Numbered from the stretch's first letter, positions 1 to 5,624 are shown. The stretch is DNA of 5,624 nt from CAYQAJ01 sp964415245 (GCA_964415245.1 CAYQAJ010000317.1:1-5624), one strand, 5' to 3'. Notes: generated by a model not told the origin, from the letters alone. Numbers and translations: made by a program.

Positions 1-552
1 GTTCCCGAGCACGAGCCGATTCGGTTCCAAACCAGAAGCGGTGTTCTGACTTGCACGCGGAGCAGCGACTTGATCGAGCTCGACTTTCCCGCAACGCCGG
101 CGCGCGAAGCCGAGCCACCGGCCGGACTTCTCGACGCATTGGGCGCCAGGCCCTCGTTCGTCGGTCGGTCGAAGTTCGACACGTTCGTCGTCGTCGAATC
201 CGAATCGGTGGCTCGCTCGCTCCAACCCGATTTTGCGCGGTTGCGCAAGATCGCGATGCGAGGCCTGATCGTGACTAGTACGTCCGACGACCCGCGGTTC
301 GACTTCGTCTCTCGCTTCTTCGCCCCCGGCGTGGGAGTCGACGAGGACCCTGTGACCGGGTCAGCCCACTGCTGCCTCGGTCCCTACTGGGGCAAACGGC
401 TCGGCAAAACCGAGATGACCGGGTTGCAAGTGTCTGACCGAGGCGGCGTTGTCCGTGTTCGAGTCCAGGCGGATCGTGTTCTCCTCGGAGGGCAGGCTGT
501 TACCGTGCTGCGAGGGAACCTGGCGGAGGGAGTATCGAGCACACCAGAATGA
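1..552 (+). CDS. PhzF-family isomerase/epimerase, C-terminal part (5' end outside window)
   Basis: This is the C-terminal 183 codons of a PhzF-like protein. The frame is open from base 1, so the start lies upstream, and it ends at TGA 550-552. The PhzF family has a duplicated, diaminopimelate-epimerase-like fold. PhzF itself isomerises trans-2,3-dihydro-3-hydroxyanthranilate in phenazine synthesis, but most relatives have unknown substrates and act in the cytoplasm. Visible hallmarks are IRFQTRSGVL near residues 7-16 (the 'F.T.sG.L' strand starting the second half), the following LDFPA, and RFFAPGVGVDEDPVTGSAH near residues 105-123. The DPVTGSAH segment is the family signature, with the conserved Asp before Pro. 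The family's catalytic Glu lies in the N-terminal half and cannot be checked here. The stop codon overlaps the start of a 33-codon ORF (ATGA at 549-552), so this gene is probably the upstream member of an operon. Family assignment is firm; phenazine synthesis should not be inferred because no other phz genes are visible. Confidence 0.9.
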   Translation, partial: VPEHEPIRFQTRSGVLTCTRSSDLIELDFPATPAREAEPPAGLLDALGARPSFVGRSKFDTFVVVESESVARSLQPDFARLRKIAMRGLIVTSTSDDPRFDFVSRFFAPGVGVDEDPVTGSAHCCLGPYWGKRLGKTEMTGLQVSDRGGVVRVRVQADRVLLGGQAVTVLRGNLAEGVSSTPE

Positions 553-650
553 TCGCCGCCATGGACATTCCCGTCAGCGAAATGACAATTGCCAATAACG
601 ATGAAGTGCTCGTCGTCGGGCAGAGCACGGAAGAATCGGTGGAGGCATGA
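549..650 (+). CDS. possible 33-aa translationally coupled mini-ORF, unknown function
   Basis: A 33-codon ORF fills the gap between the PhzF-like gene and the fusion gene. Its ATG (549) overlaps the upstream TGA as ATGA. Its own TGA (648-650) overlaps the downstream ATG 647, again as ATGA. The predicted peptide starts MIAAMDIPVSEM, ends STEESVEA, is acidic and contains the hydrophobic run EVLVVG. It has no signal peptide or membrane helix. A GGAGGG at 525-530 lies 18 bases before the ATG, too far for a normal ribosome site, so translation would depend on coupling to the upstream gene. It is not recognisable as a known family. It could be a genuine small protein, a coupling device that carries ribosomes into the next gene, the remnant of a larger gene, or simply non-coding spacer that happens to be open. 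Confidence 0.35.
   Translation: MIAAMDIPVSEMTIANNDEVLVVGQSTEESVEA
639..645 (+). promoter_or_regulatory. ribosome binding site for the HAD-fusion gene
   Basis: GTGGAGG sits just before tandem ATG codons at 647 and 650. The spacing is one base to the first ATG and four to the second. The second ATG (650) is therefore the more likely initiator, which would remove one Met from the protein. Confidence 0.6.
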
Positions 651-1768
651 TGACCGACGAGGAATTCCTCGCCGCATTTGAGAACTGCACGCTGCCGTTC
701 GAACAGTGGAATCATCGGGCCCATGTTCGCGTGGCTTATCTCTATGCGTCTTGCCTCGATGTCGATTCGGCCACGCAGCGAATGCGATCGGGCGTCAAGG
801 CGTACAACAAGGCGAACCGCGTCCCCGAGGCGCTGGACCAGGGATATCACGAGACCATCACGGTCGCCTTCATGCGGCTGATCAGCGAAGCGGCCGCCCT
901 CGGGGACCATGCCGGTTCCTTTGACGAATTCGCGCAACTCTGGCCACAACTCTTCGACAAGCGAGCGCTGCTCCGCTTCTATTCGAGGCACCGCATCATG
1001 TCGGCGGAAGCGAAGGCGAGTTACGTTGAACCGGACCTGATGCCGTTATCGGCGGAGGCTCTCGGCTCCCTTCCCGACCAACTCGTCGTTTTCGATGTCG
1101 ATGGAACCCTGATTCAGTCCATCGGAATCGATGATCGCTGCTTTGCCCAGGCCGTGTCGGATGTTCTGGGCATCACAGGGATCAGCACCGATTGGGCCGA
1201 CTACCAGTACCAGACAGATGCTGGCCTCATCTTTGAAATCGCCAGCCAACATCTCGGCACACCGCCGAGCGACGAGTTGACGAGCCGCGTCAGAGAGCAG
1301 TTCCTTCACTTGCTGAGCCGAGAAGCGAAAGCACCCGGATTCACGTTGCCAGAAGTGCCGGGGGCATGTTCCGTTCTCGACGTGCTCCGGTATCATCCGA
1401 GGTGGTGCGCCGCCATCGCTACGGGCGGTTGGGCGACCCCCGCCAAGCTCAAGCTCGGCCATGCGAGCGTCCCTATTGAAGGCATTCCTTTTGCTTCGTG
1501 CGACGACGCCATGCCGCGTGAAGAGATCATTGAATGTGCGACCCGTCGAGCGGAACAGCATCACGGGCGCAGAGCGTTTAGAGAGATTGTGTACGTCGGT
1601 GACGGATCGTGGGACGCCATTGCTGCCCAACGACTGGGAATTGGATTCATCGCCGTAAGAACGAACTCAGCAGCCTCTACCTGGGACGACGACGGATCAC
1701 CCGCGGTCCGCGATTTCTCCGATCCGCACGCGTTCATTCGTTTACTCGATTCCGTCGTTTCGAAATGA
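647..1768 (+). CDS. fusion of an uncharacterised W-x-H-x-x-H/YHET domain with a HAD-superfamily hydrolase
   Basis: The protein has 373 residues (372 if it starts at 650) and two parts. Residues 5 to about 130 form an all-helical-looking conserved domain of unknown function. It is marked by W21-N-H23-R-A-H26 and by G66-Y-H-E-T70; the clustered His and Glu could bind a metal, which is inference. Residues 144-373 are a HAD hydrolase of the phosphoglycolate phosphatase/beta-phosphoglucomutase type. Motif I is VVFDVDGTL (nucleophile D150, acid/base D152), motif II is IATGGW (T259), motif III is Lys269 in AKLKL, and motif IV is VGDGSWDA (D319, D323). An inserted helical cap lies between motifs I and II. 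The TGGW and GDGSWD forms are typical of one HAD subgroup whose substrates are mostly unknown. All catalytic positions are intact, so the enzyme should be active, probably on a phosphorylated small molecule in the cytoplasm. The gene overlaps the mini-ORF upstream and ends 6 bases before the methyltransferase start, so it is probably co-transcribed with both. Confidence 0.88.
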   Translation: MMTDEEFLAAFENCTLPFEQWNHRAHVRVAYLYASCLDVDSATQRMRSGVKAYNKANRVPEALDQGYHETITVAFMRLISEAAALGDHAGSFDEFAQLWPQLFDKRALLRFYSRHRIMSAEAKASYVEPDLMPLSAEALGSLPDQLVVFDVDGTLIQSIGIDDRCFAQAVSDVLGITGISTDWADYQYQTDAGLIFEIASQHLGTPPSDELTSRVREQFLHLLSREAKAPGFTLPEVPGACSVLDVLRYHPRWCAAIATGGWATPAKLKLGHASVPIEGIPFASCDDAMPREEIIECATRRAEQHHGRRAFREIVYVGDGSWDAIAAQRLGIGFIAVRTNSAASTWDDDGSPAVRDFSDPHAFIRLLDSVVSK

Positions 1769-1774
1769 GCGCGC

Positions 1775-2506
1775 ATGTTTGAGCTGCTGTGGAACATCCC
1801 CCTCAGCGAAGCCAAGATGGCGCAAATCATGGATTCGTTGGCGCTTGGCGCCTGCCAACGAGTGCTCGACGTGGGGTGCGGCTGCGGCGAGGTGTTGATT
1901 CGGCTCTACGAGCGATTTCAGATCCAAGGAATTGGCATCGATAAGTCCCCGGACCACGTCGCCGAAGCCGTGCGACGGGCCGATGGTCGCGTCACCCAGT
2001 CAGCGGTTCGCTTCTTCGAAGGCGATGCGCAGTCCTATGCCGAGGACCCGGGTTCATTCGATATGGCCATGTGCATGGGGTCCACGCACGCCTTTGGCCT
2101 CGGCAGTGGAGCGTACCGGAACGCAGTCCGACAGATGATGTCCGTGGTGGCGCCCGGCGGCCTGGTGCTCGTGGCGGATGGCTACCTGAAGCGACCGGCC
2201 ACGCCCGAGTACCGCAAGATTCTCGGCGACTCGCTGCCCGATGAAATGACGCACGCCGCCAATGTTGCCACGGGCACGGACCTCGGGCTGATTCCGCTGG
2301 CTGCCTGGACCAGCAACGAAGACGAGTGGGATGATTTCGAGTGGACCTATCAGCGCATTGTGCAGCGGAATGCCGAAGGAAGGCCGGACGACGAGAGAGC
2401 TAAGGCGAGGCTCGTTCAGCGTCGGCAGTGGATGCAAGCCTACCTTCAGTGGGGTCGGGAAACTCTGGGCTTCGGCGTGTACCTTTTCCAGAGGCCGAGG
2501 GACTGA
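1775..2506 (+). CDS. class I SAM-dependent methyltransferase
   Basis: A 243-residue cytoplasmic methyltransferase of Rossmann fold. Motif I is RVLDVGCGCGEVL (residues 29-41, glycines 34, 36 and 38). The acidic residue closing strand 2 is D56 in GIGIDKS, which would bind the ribose of SAM. Motif II is EGDAQ (82-86), and the post-II stretch APGGLVLVADGYLKRP (126-141) forms strand 5. The C-terminal third, with EWDDFEW (184-190) and GRETLGFGVYLF (227-238), matches a recognisable group of small-molecule-type methyltransferases of about 250 residues with no established substrate. Start 1775 is chosen because the pre-motif-I helix 'F.LLWNIPLSEAK' looks like the usual N-terminus of this group. No clear Shine-Dalgarno precedes it, so re-initiation after the HAD stop (1766-1768) is likely. 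It is probably the last firm member of the cluster. A second possible ORF begins on its stop codon. Confidence 0.9.
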   Translation: MFELLWNIPLSEAKMAQIMDSLALGACQRVLDVGCGCGEVLIRLYERFQIQGIGIDKSPDHVAEAVRRADGRVTQSAVRFFEGDAQSYAEDPGSFDMAMCMGSTHAFGLGSGAYRNAVRQMMSVVAPGGLVLVADGYLKRPATPEYRKILGDSLPDEMTHAANVATGTDLGLIPLAAWTSNEDEWDDFEWTYQRIVQRNAEGRPDDERAKARLVQRRQWMQAYLQWGRETLGFGVYLFQRPRD

Positions 2507-2661
2507 TGCTGCCTGGCGTCGACATCGCCTTCGCGCTCGCGGTCCAAGCGACCCAAAAGGAGAGGAACCCCGAGCCACCGATCCGTCGAATGGGGCCGTG
2601 GCTGGCAGACAGCCGTGACGCCGGGCAAGTCGGCACCGTCCTGAAAGGGGAACTCGCGTAA
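2506..2661 (+). CDS. possible 51-aa ORF coupled to the methyltransferase stop
   Basis: The ATG at 2506 overlaps the methyltransferase TGA as TGATG, with GAGGGA at 2497-2502 acting as a plausible ribosome site. The frame runs to TAA 2659-2661. The peptide begins MLPGVDIAFALAVQ, which is mildly hydrophobic, and then becomes charged and Pro/Arg-rich. No family is recognised. Bases 2568-2680 of the same stretch can form several hairpins, so the sequence may be acting as RNA rather than as a gene. Two other frames are also open here, which weakens the coding case. Confidence 0.2.
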   Translation: MLPGVDIAFALAVQATQKERNPEPPIRRMGPWLADSRDAGQVGTVLKGELA

Positions 2662-2704
2662 CGGAGATTGCGGAGTCCCTCGTTCGACAACTTGTACGGG
2701 TTCC
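2568..2704 (+). other. candidate structured RNA or decayed mobile-element segment
   Basis: Several stems follow one another on the + strand. CCCC 2568-2571 can pair with GGGG 2592-2595. An 8-bp stem joins 2597-2604 to 2610-2617 (five Watson-Crick pairs at the tip, loop GCAGA, two G-U pairs at the base). GCCG 2620-2623 can pair with CGGC 2631-2634. A stem of 10 pairs with small bulges joins 2646-2657 to 2670-2680. An alternative 7-pair stem, 2672-2678 with 2698-2704, competes with the last one. Such density suggests a folded RNA, but GC-rich DNA forms chance stems easily. The family is not recognised, and the strand is assumed from the flanking genes. Confidence 0.25.
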
Positions 2705-2855
2705 TCGCCTTCGATTCGCCGGTTCCTTGTCTGTTTTGTCGTCGGCGCCCAGGGATGCCTGCGACGGGAAGCAGGCGGGGTCGGTTACGCGTGCCTTTCG
2801 CCTGTTCCGTTCTTGGTTGGCCCTAGTTCCCACTGCCGTCGTAATCAGTCGTTAC

Positions 2856-2875
2856 CAGGGAAGGGGGGATCCCTG
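2856..2875. repeat. 6-bp hairpin (CAGGGA / TCCCTG)
   Basis: CAGGGA 2856-2861 and TCCCTG 2870-2875 are perfectly complementary around an eight-base purine-only loop. No T-run follows on either strand, so it is not a standard intrinsic terminator. Confidence 0.35.
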
Positions 2876-2936
2876 AGCCGACGACGTCGACCGCGGGCGG
2901 ACCAGCTCCCTCTGTCGTTCGGCCATTCAGGGTTTC

Positions 2937-2964
2937 GCGTCGGGCGATTCCGTAGGCCCGACGC
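2937..2964. repeat. perfect 9-bp inverted repeat, hairpin
   Basis: GCGTCGGGC 2937-2945 pairs perfectly with GCCCGACGC 2956-2964 around a 10-base loop. It is the strongest single hairpin in the gap. No T-tract follows on either strand, so it could be a T-less terminator, an RNA processing site or a protein-binding palindrome. It lies about 430 bases beyond the methyltransferase stop. Confidence 0.55.
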
Positions 2965-3051
2965 CCGGGGACCGCGGAGCCCAATGCAACCGTCGACGAC
3001 CGACCCCCGGTCTCTCGCCGCGATCCTCTAGTTCCGGCACGCTCCTCGACT

Positions 3052-3120
3052 CATTTCCCGCGCCGCCTGCGCACGTGCGGCTGTCAATCCTTGCCGGTCG
3101 TGCCGATCTCGCGGGAATTG
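3052..3120. repeat. 11-bp inverted repeat with one mismatch, enclosing a 10-bp palindrome
   Basis: CATTTCCCGCG at 3052-3062 and CGCGGGAATTG at 3110-3120 match as an inverted repeat at 10 of 11 positions. Between them lies the perfect palindrome CGCACGTGCG at 3070-3079. It is located about 280-350 bases upstream of the porin-like gene start, so an operator or a folded 5' leader is possible. Neither can be shown from sequence alone. Confidence 0.4.
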
Positions 3121-3401
3121 TGGCTCGTTGGGGTTGTGCCGCGTATGCCGGGTCCGCACCGTCCGATCAACCGTTGCGGTGGGCAGCGTCGATACACGTC
3201 GTACCATCCTGACATCCGCCAAATCCCCTACGGCCCGCAAACGCGGCACGCAAAGCGTTGAACCCTCCCTCACGCCCTCCGCAGCCCGCGGCGGTTGTCC
3301 CATCGTCCGGTCGTTTCACGTCTTACCGCGCCAGCGCCGCGCGACGGCCGGCCACCGTATGCAGCTCATCCCGCTTCCAAAGGCGCACGACCATTCGACC
3401 C

Positions 3402-5000
3402 ATGCGGCTGACCATCGCGAATCACCTGGGCATCGCCGCGATGCTGTCGATCGTCGCGCTTTCGGCCATACCGCGCGCCGCGGCCCAAGTGGGCGGAGCG
3501 TGGACTGCCACGGCGCCTTCTGAGTTGCACGGCGCGCCGACCGACACCGCCAGCCAACCACTGCTCGAAGCGCGAGTTGTCGGCATCGCCCCCACGCGAT
3601 CGGCGAACGAGGAAGATACGAGGCGCTGGGCGAAACAGGACAGGTACTCGCCAGGCGCACGCGATCTGTCCGAGACTCTTCCCACTCCTTACGACGGCAG
3701 ACTCCCAAACAGCGATTTGCCGCACTATCGGTTCGCGCCTCGAACAGCCGGGGCCGACGAGGATAGTCTAGGGCCACGCGACGAGCACGACACGGCGACG
3801 CCCAGCGACCCATTCTTACCCGTCCCGGATTCCGATTCACCAATCGACGTCGCTTGGCCCGACCTCGACAACACGTTGACCGTGATCCACACGCCGCTCA
3901 ATTACCAGGTCCCTCCCACGGCCGAAAACTTGCCGTACGACTGGTTCGGCGGTTGTCGGCCCGTGGAGCACTGGTGCAACCTCGATATGCAGGTTCGCTC
4001 GTACTACAACAATGACCAGCGGATCGAATTCACCGGACAGGAAGCTACGTTCGGCGCCGAGGGCGTGTTGGCAGCCCACCTGGTGCAGCAAGCCGGCTCG
4101 TTCGAGTTCGGCGTGCTGGGAGAGCTGTTCATCAATCAGCCGTTTGACCGCAACATTCTTGTCGACACGCCGGAGCGGGCAAGCTACCGCGGTAACTTTG
4201 AGATCGAACCGTTGGAAATCTCACAGGCCCTGCTGACGTGCCGCAGGGGAGACGTGCTGGTGGGCATGGGGAAGATGGTCACGCCCTTCGGTCGAACCTA
4301 CTTTCCGCTGTATCGCAACGACCTTAGCGACGCGCCGTTTATCCGCACCGAGGCGATCCTGTGGCGCGAAACGGGGTTTCTCGTGCAGTATGATCCGGGA
4401 CCATGGATGTTTACCGCCGCCTTGACCAACGGGAGCGAGGACCGCGACACCAACTCGTCGAAGGGAATCGTCGCTCGCGTCGGCATCGATCTGGCTAACT
4501 TCGCCGTCGGCGCGTCGGTCAAATGGCACGACGGCATCGGCTCGGAAGGGCAGAAGGCGTTCAACAACCACGCGGGCGTCGACTTTATGTTTCGGCATGG
4601 CCCTCTGATCATCTCGGGCGAGGCGATTTACGACGAATACGGATACCGCCGCCCCGGGTTCGATCCCAACGACATCACCTGGGGCCGAAGCATTTATCAT
4701 CGCGACCAGAATCTGGCCGACGATCGACCCATCAGCGGATTCGGCTACTACGTAAACGCCGTGTACGAGGCCCCCGGTTGGACGGGCGTGCTCAACTACG
4801 GCGAATTTTATCCCGAGCAGATCGGCGACCCCATTCACGATGTGACAACCCGCCGTGGATTCGCGAAATGGATCGTCCATCTTTCCACGCAAATGGACGT
4901 CTACACCATGTTCATGCTGGAAAACACCGTCCGCAACGCGCAGGCCGGCCGCGATCGACAAGGGTGGAACGTCCTGGTCGGCTTACAGTACACGCTGTAG
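3402..5000 (+). CDS. secreted outer-membrane beta-barrel protein (porin-like) with long acidic N-terminal spacer
   Basis: A 532-residue protein if it starts at ATG 3402. That start is chosen because it opens directly on a signal peptide: MRLTIANHLG, a hydrophobic core to about residue 24, then the cleavage motif RAAA|Q after residue 28. The frame is open back to 3258, but the extra 48 residues are basic, Ser/Pro-rich and would bury the signal. No Shine-Dalgarno is visible. Residues 29 to about 180 are polar, rich in Asp, Pro and Thr, and probably disordered. From about residue 182 (DWFGGCRPVEHWC) the sequence alternates polar and hydrophobic residues in strand-like segments with turns, for example MQVRSYY, FEFGVLGELFI, VLVGMGKMVTPFG, MFTAALTNGSE, FAVGASVKWHDG and GYYVNAVYEAP. 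It ends in NVLVGLQYTL, as barrel proteins end in a strand. 'GMGKMVTPFGR' followed by 'ALTNGS' resembles the porin O/P-like layout. The likely role is an outer-membrane channel; the substrate is unknown. It appears to be a single-gene unit. Confidence 0.75.
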   Translation: MRLTIANHLGIAAMLSIVALSAIPRAAAQVGGAWTATAPSELHGAPTDTASQPLLEARVVGIAPTRSANEEDTRRWAKQDRYSPGARDLSETLPTPYDGRLPNSDLPHYRFAPRTAGADEDSLGPRDEHDTATPSDPFLPVPDSDSPIDVAWPDLDNTLTVIHTPLNYQVPPTAENLPYDWFGGCRPVEHWCNLDMQVRSYYNNDQRIEFTGQEATFGAEGVLAAHLVQQAGSFEFGVLGELFINQPFDRNILVDTPERASYRGNFEIEPLEISQALLTCRRGDVLVGMGKMVTPFGRTYFPLYRNDLSDAPFIRTEAILWRETGFLVQYDPGPWMFTAALTNGSEDRDTNSSKGIVARVGIDLANFAVGASVKWHDGIGSEGQKAFNNHAGVDFMFRHGPLIISGEAIYDEYGYRRPGFDPNDITWGRSIYHRDQNLADDRPISGFGYYVNAVYEAPGWTGVLNYGEFYPEQIGDPIHDVTTRRGFAKWIVHLSTQMDVYTMFMLENTVRNAQAGRDRQGWNVLVGLQYTL

Positions 5001-5205
5001 GGTTCCCGGCAGTGGGCGGCTCGTGGGGCCGAAAGTTGACACCATCGACCGGCGTGGCGAGAATCGAAAACGCAGCACGTCTGCCTGTGCGACGCCTTTT
5101 GATCGCGTTGGGACCGACCTCCCTCGGCCCGTGACCCAGCCGTCGTCGCCATGACTGGGCTTGGCCCTGCGTCAAGCGGCCATGTGCCTCCCATGCGAGC
5201 CACCG

Positions 5206-5624
5206 ATGTCCACGCAAGGCGACTGGGCTACTCACGCACACGACCCCGATCGACAGTGGCTCGACGAAGAGGCTGATCGGTTCGAGCAACAGTGGCGCAG
5301 CGGCAAAGAGCCGTCGATTGCGGAATTCCTGGCACGCCACGATCGCCCACGCCAGGCGCTGCTATTGCCTGAGCTCATCATGATCGATCTCGAATGGCGG
5401 TGGCGCACGGGCCAGCGCCAGCCGTTGGAGAAGTACTTTTCCAAGTGGCCCAATCTCCGCGGCAAAGAGTTTCGCGGGCAGGTTCTCGAACTGGCGCGCG
5501 TCGAATGTCGAGTCCGCGTGCAGCATGGCGAGCGGGTGTCCGTCGAGGATTACCGTCGGCGATTTGGCAGCCTCGATCCGCAGGGATTGGCGCTGGCGCT
5601 GGAGCCGGTGCTGGGCTCCGTCGC
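5206..5624 (+). CDS. probable Planctomycetota-type Ser/Thr protein kinase, N-terminal fragment (3' end outside window)
   Basis: 139 codons are visible and the frame is still open at the window edge. No kinase motif is in view, so the call rests on the N-terminal extension typical of planctomycete Ser/Thr kinases: WRSGKEPSIAEFL (residues 30-42), LLLPELIMIDLEWRWRTGQ (52-70) and HGERVSVEDYRRRF (107-120). In the family this extension precedes a cytoplasmic kinase domain, often followed by a membrane helix and WD40 or TPR sensor repeats. A 12-residue motif with G at position 4 and F/Y at position 12 occurs three times (starting at residues 30, 66 and 105), which suggests a helical repeat. ATG 5206 is chosen because it begins a normal polar N-terminus; an in-frame ATG at 5182 would add MCLPCEPP, and an in-frame stop at 5152 limits further extension. 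No strong ribosome site is seen for either. The alternative is another planctomycete protein sharing only this extension. Confidence 0.65.
   Translation, partial: MSTQGDWATHAHDPDRQWLDEEADRFEQQWRSGKEPSIAEFLARHDRPRQALLLPELIMIDLEWRWRTGQRQPLEKYFSKWPNLRGKEFRGQVLELARVECRVRVQHGERVSVEDYRRRFGSLDPQGLALALEPVLGSV

Larger units (their letters stand above)
2507..3401. other. 895-base region with no convincing gene
   Basis: The region lies between the methyltransferase stop and the chosen start of the porin-like gene. Apart from the doubtful 51-codon ORF, the open frames here are short, Arg/Pro/Ser-rich and match no family, as expected by chance at this GC content. It contains a run of hairpins at 2568-2704, a hairpin at 2856-2875, a perfect 9-bp hairpin at 2937-2964 and an inverted repeat at 3052-3120. 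No transposase, tRNA, CRISPR or convincing promoter could be read. It may hold the 3' end of the first transcript, the promoter of the porin-like gene and possibly the remains of a mobile or structured element. Confidence 0.5.

Noticed and set aside
500..991. 163-codon open frame on the minus strand
   Set aside because: It overlaps the PhzF-like end and the N-terminal domain of the fusion gene, both better supported on the + strand.
1046..1630. 194-codon open frame on the minus strand
   Set aside because: It is antisense to the HAD domain, whose catalytic motifs are intact on the + strand.
2672..2704. Group II intron domain V-like tail (GTACGGGTTCC)
   Set aside because: The 3' strand resembles domain V, but the AGC catalytic triad and usual bulge are missing, and no reverse transcriptase or domain VI can be seen.
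2054..2833. 259-codon open frame on the minus strand
   Set aside because: It lies antisense to the methyltransferase, which has clear SAM-binding motifs. The translation is Arg/Pro/Ser-rich without any family feature, as expected from GC-rich mirror frames.
2813..3031. 72-codon open frame on the plus strand in the gap
   Set aside because: Arg/Pro/Ser-rich composition, no ribosome site and no recognisable motif. It runs through the 2937-2964 hairpin.
3258..3401. Upstream extension of the porin-like gene to an ATG at 3258
   Set aside because: The extra 48 residues are basic and Ser/Pro-rich, and they would place the signal peptide internally. ATG 3402 opens directly on the signal.
4221..4961. 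246-codon open frame on the minus strand
   Set aside because: It is antisense to the porin-like barrel domain and matches no family; its length comes from the codon bias of the true strand.
5135..5159. CCCAG / CTGGG pairing after the porin-like gene as a terminator
   Set aside because: Only five pairs with a 15-base loop and no T-tract, over 130 bases after the stop codon.
1..5624. CRISPR arrays, tRNA/rRNA genes or intact insertion sequences
   Set aside because: No regularly spaced direct repeats, cloverleaf sequence or transposase motifs were found on either strand by eye.

Overview
The window is a GC-rich bacterial segment with every gene on the + strand. The best clue to the host is the last, truncated gene. 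Its N-terminus carries the 'WRxGxxPxIxxF / RxGxxxxxxxY' pattern known from the long N-terminal extensions of Planctomycetota Ser/Thr protein kinases. The large outer-membrane protein with an acidic, Pro-rich leader and the near absence of Shine-Dalgarno sites before two of the genes also fit that phylum. The assignment is an inference from these features, not from a database search.

Layout. (1) Bases 1-2506 hold a tight gene cluster. It contains the C-terminal part of a PhzF-family isomerase, a 33-codon mini-ORF bridging the next two genes through ATGA overlaps, and a two-domain protein fusing an uncharacterised W-x-H-x-x-H / YHET helical domain to a HAD-type hydrolase. A class I SAM-dependent methyltransferase follows after a 5-6 base gap. 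(2) Bases 2507-3401 are about 0.9 kb without a convincing gene. The first 200 bases hold a possible 51-codon ORF that begins on the methyltransferase stop, and the same bases can fold into a series of hairpins. Further downstream are a perfect 9-bp hairpin and an 11-bp inverted repeat with one mismatch. (3) Bases 3402-5000 encode a secreted protein with a signal peptide, a roughly 150-residue low-complexity acidic/proline region and a C-terminal beta-barrel of porin type. (4) Bases 5001-5205 are an ordinary intergenic gap. (5) Bases 5206 to the end are the start of a probable Ser/Thr kinase; the kinase domain itself lies outside the window.

How the genes may work together. The first cluster is arranged for co-translation and combines an isomerase fold, a phosphatase-type fold and a methyltransferase. 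This looks like a small-molecule modification or damage-repair cassette, but no substrate can be read from the sequence. The porin and the kinase appear to be separate transcription units. The items most worth a second look are the domain fusion and its coupled mini-ORF, the unexplained structured gap, and an exact three-fold motif repeat in the kinase N-terminus.
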